This document shows positions 5,677-7,110 of a stretch of 7,110 bases of DNA, piece after piece (position 1 is the stretch's first letter; every line of letters begins with the position of its first letter). The notes under the pieces were generated by a model. That model ran no database searches. It had not been told where the DNA came from and saw nothing but the letters and a program-made list of their open reading frames with translations. This stretch comes from an uncultured Chloroflexaceae bacterium (lineage in GTDB: Bacteria > Chloroflexota > Chloroflexia > Chloroflexales > Chloroflexaceae). A program made the position numbers and the translations under genes. The DNA lies in assembly GCA_937141995.1 (NCBI GenBank), contig CAKZQX010000750.1, positions 1 to 7,110 of the forward strand, in the 5' to 3' direction.

Positions 5677-7026
5677 TCAGGCGACGGCGAAGGCTTTGAT
5701 CAGGTAGCCCATCCAGCGCATGCCCATCCAATAATCTTCTATACGGATATTTTCATCCGGCGCATGGATCTGGGTACCATGATAGCCGCACCCGGCACCA
5801 CTAGCAACCGGCGTGCCAAATGCCTGGCAGAGCGGATACATCGGCCCGGTACCTGCCATTGTCGGGTAGACCAGCGGTGCGATATGATAGGTCATCTCTG
5901 CCGCAGCCGTTACTGCGCGTACAACCGGCGCATCAAGATCGCTACGCGCCGGGTGTTCCCCCCCCAGGTCAACCATTTCGATATCCGTATAGCCTTGCGC
6001 ATCCAGGTGCGCCCGGAGTTGTTGCAGCACCGTCTCCGGCTCCATATCCGGCACCAGGCGAAAATCGATCTTGGCACGGGCCTCACTTGGCAAGACGGTC
6101 TTGGAACCCTCTCCCGTATACCCGGACACCAGACCACAGATGGTACAGGTTGGTTCAAAGAGATGCCTACGCAGCCGTTCAACACCCTGGACATCATCCA
6201 GGAATGCCGGAATACCATAGTCGGCCAGAACTGCTTCATCGTCGGCGGGAATGCTTTCAAGCGTCTGCAGATCGATCTCGGTGGCCGGCCGGATCGCATC
6301 ATAAAAGCCCGGGATCAGGATATGGCCGTCAGGTGCTTTGAGCGTCGCCAGCGCCCAGGTCAACCGCCAGGCCGGGTTGGGCACCACGGTAGCATTGGAC
6401 GAGTGCAGATCCCGCACGGCACCGCGCGCGATTAACTCAACATACTGAATGCCCTTCGCGCCACAGGCAACCGTCGGACGCCCCGCAATGTCCCGCCCGC
6501 CCGTCTCCCAGAGACAGCCATCGGCCTTGAGCAGATCGGGATGATTGCGGCAGAAGGCATACAGCGTGAGTGAGCTTACCTCCTCCTCGCCCTCGATCAC
6601 AAAAGCAATCCGTATGGGCAACTCACCCTGGGTTGCCAGCCATGCCTCAATCGCCTGAATACGTAGCATCAGGTTGCCTTTGTTGTCCGCCACCCCCCGC
6701 GCATAGATCTTCTCATCACGAATGGTCGGCTCAAAGGCGGGCGAAGTCCAGAGTTCGAGCGGCTCAGCCGGCTGTACATCATAGTGATCATAGATTAGCA
6801 GGGTACGCGGGCCATTCCCCAGTGTGCCATAGACGACCGGCGCACCGCCGTTAGTACTGATCAGGCGTACCTCCGCGCCCAACTGCTCTAACCGCGCCTT
6901 TACCCGGGCGCAGGCTTCCGGTATGCAGCGTCCCTGCGCGGCCACGGAGGGGATACGCAGCAGATCGAATAACTCCGAGAGAAACCGTTCCTTATGGGCA
7001 TCAATATAGCTAATAAATTGATCCAT
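5677..7026 (-). CDS. M20-family zinc metallopeptidase (dipeptidase/deacylase), 449 aa
   Basis: This is a member of the M20 (ArgE/DapE/CPG2/carnosinase-like) family, which hydrolyses dipeptides or N-acyl amino acids with two metal ions. The family's metal ligands can be assigned: His81 and Asp83 in YDHYDVQP, bridging Asp114 in GVADNKGN, Glu149 in EGEEEVSS with Glu148 as catalytic base, Glu174 in LWETGG, and His421 in GTQIHAPDEN. His208 in DLHSSN lies in the dimerisation (lid) domain, about 190-305, and is the residue that reaches the partner active site in related enzymes. The length fits the family. No signal peptide is present, so it is cytoplasmic. The start at ATG 7026 is preferred over an in-frame ATG at 7062 because AAGGA lies 7 nt upstream of 7026. 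Stop is TGA at 5679-5677. The exact substrate is not determined. The gene seems independent of the patatin unit. Confidence 0.93.
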   Translation of the reverse strand: MDQFISYIDAHKERFLSELFDLLRIPSVAAQGRCIPEACARVKARLEQLGAEVRLISTNGGAPVVYGTLGNGPRTLLIYDHYDVQPAEPLELWTSPAFEPTIRDEKIYARGVADNKGNLMLRIQAIEAWLATQGELPIRIAFVIEGEEEVSSLTLYAFCRNHPDLLKADGCLWETGGRDIAGRPTVACGAKGIQYVELIARGAVRDLHSSNATVVPNPAWRLTWALATLKAPDGHILIPGFYDAIRPATEIDLQTLESIPADDEAVLADYGIPAFLDDVQGVERLRRHLFEPTCTICGLVSGYTGEGSKTVLPSEARAKIDFRLVPDMEPETVLQQLRAHLDAQGYTDIEMVDLGGEHPARSDLDAPVVRAVTAAAEMTYHIAPLVYPTMAGTGPMYPLCQAFGTPVASGAGCGYHGTQIHAPDENIRIEDYWMGMRWMGYLIKAFAVA

Positions 7027-7029
7027 ACC

Positions 7030-7041
7030 GCTATCCTTATA
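7030..7041 (-). promoter_or_regulatory. Shine-Dalgarno of the M20 peptidase gene
   Basis: On the minus strand AAGGA occurs 7 nt before the ATG at 7026, supporting this start over the longer frame from 7062. The rest of the upstream sequence to the window end has no convincing promoter, so the gene may be transcribed from beyond the window. Confidence 0.6.
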
Positions 7042-7110
7042 CCTGTTCTTTCTGTGCAACAATCTACGTCACAACCCGGATTGCTTACTGCTTCTGAAAT
7101 ATATTGATCG

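Noticed and set aside
5662..6435. Plus-strand open frame (257 codons) opposite the M20 peptidase
   Set aside because: It is antisense to an intact catalytic gene, rich in Arg/His/Gln in the way shadow frames are, and has no family motif.
1..7110. CRISPR arrays, tRNA/rRNA genes, insertion sequences or prophage genes
   Set aside because: No regular spaced repeats, cloverleaf-like stretches, transposase or phage motifs were seen on either strand.

Overview
The window carries five protein-coding genes, all on the minus strand, so transcription runs from the high-coordinate end to the low one. Base composition is in the mid-50s % GC by eye. The protein repertoire (glycine-zipper stress protein, PAS-GGDEF enzyme, patatin lipase, GMC oxidoreductase, M20 peptidase) and the style of the proteins recall filamentous Chloroflexota such as Chloroflexus. 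That is an impression from family resemblance, not a proven assignment.

Layout in order of transcription. (1) 7026-5677: an M20 zinc metallopeptidase with a complete dinuclear metal site and a clear Shine-Dalgarno. (2) 5676-5158: a 519-base gap, partly AT-rich. It holds a GC-rich hairpin, a strong sigma70-type promoter facing the patatin gene, and a leader of about 230 nt containing a 15-bp palindrome. (3) 5157-4192: a patatin-like phospholipase. (4) 4126-3215: a PAS-GGDEF diguanylate cyclase with intact active site and inhibitory site, 65 nt after the patatin and probably co-transcribed with it. (5) 3208-3136: a perfect 18-bp inverted repeat enclosing a second hairpin and built from TGTTC heptads, between the cyclase stop and the next promoter. 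(6) 3028-1247: a GMC-family flavin oxidoreductase with an extra N-terminal beta-sandwich-like domain resembling starch-binding modules, followed by a hairpin. (7) 987-1: a glycine-zipper general stress protein with a strong Shine-Dalgarno.

How the genes may work together: the patatin and the cyclase look like one unit coupling lipid hydrolysis to PAS sensing and c-di-GMP. The GMC oxidoreductase may act on an alcohol, perhaps lipid-derived, but it appears to have its own promoter. The stress protein and the peptidase look independent. There is no RNA gene, CRISPR array, transposon or phage gene in the window. The least explained items are the 3136-3208 repeat structure, the long patatin leader, the lipase-cyclase pairing and the domain fused to the GMC enzyme.
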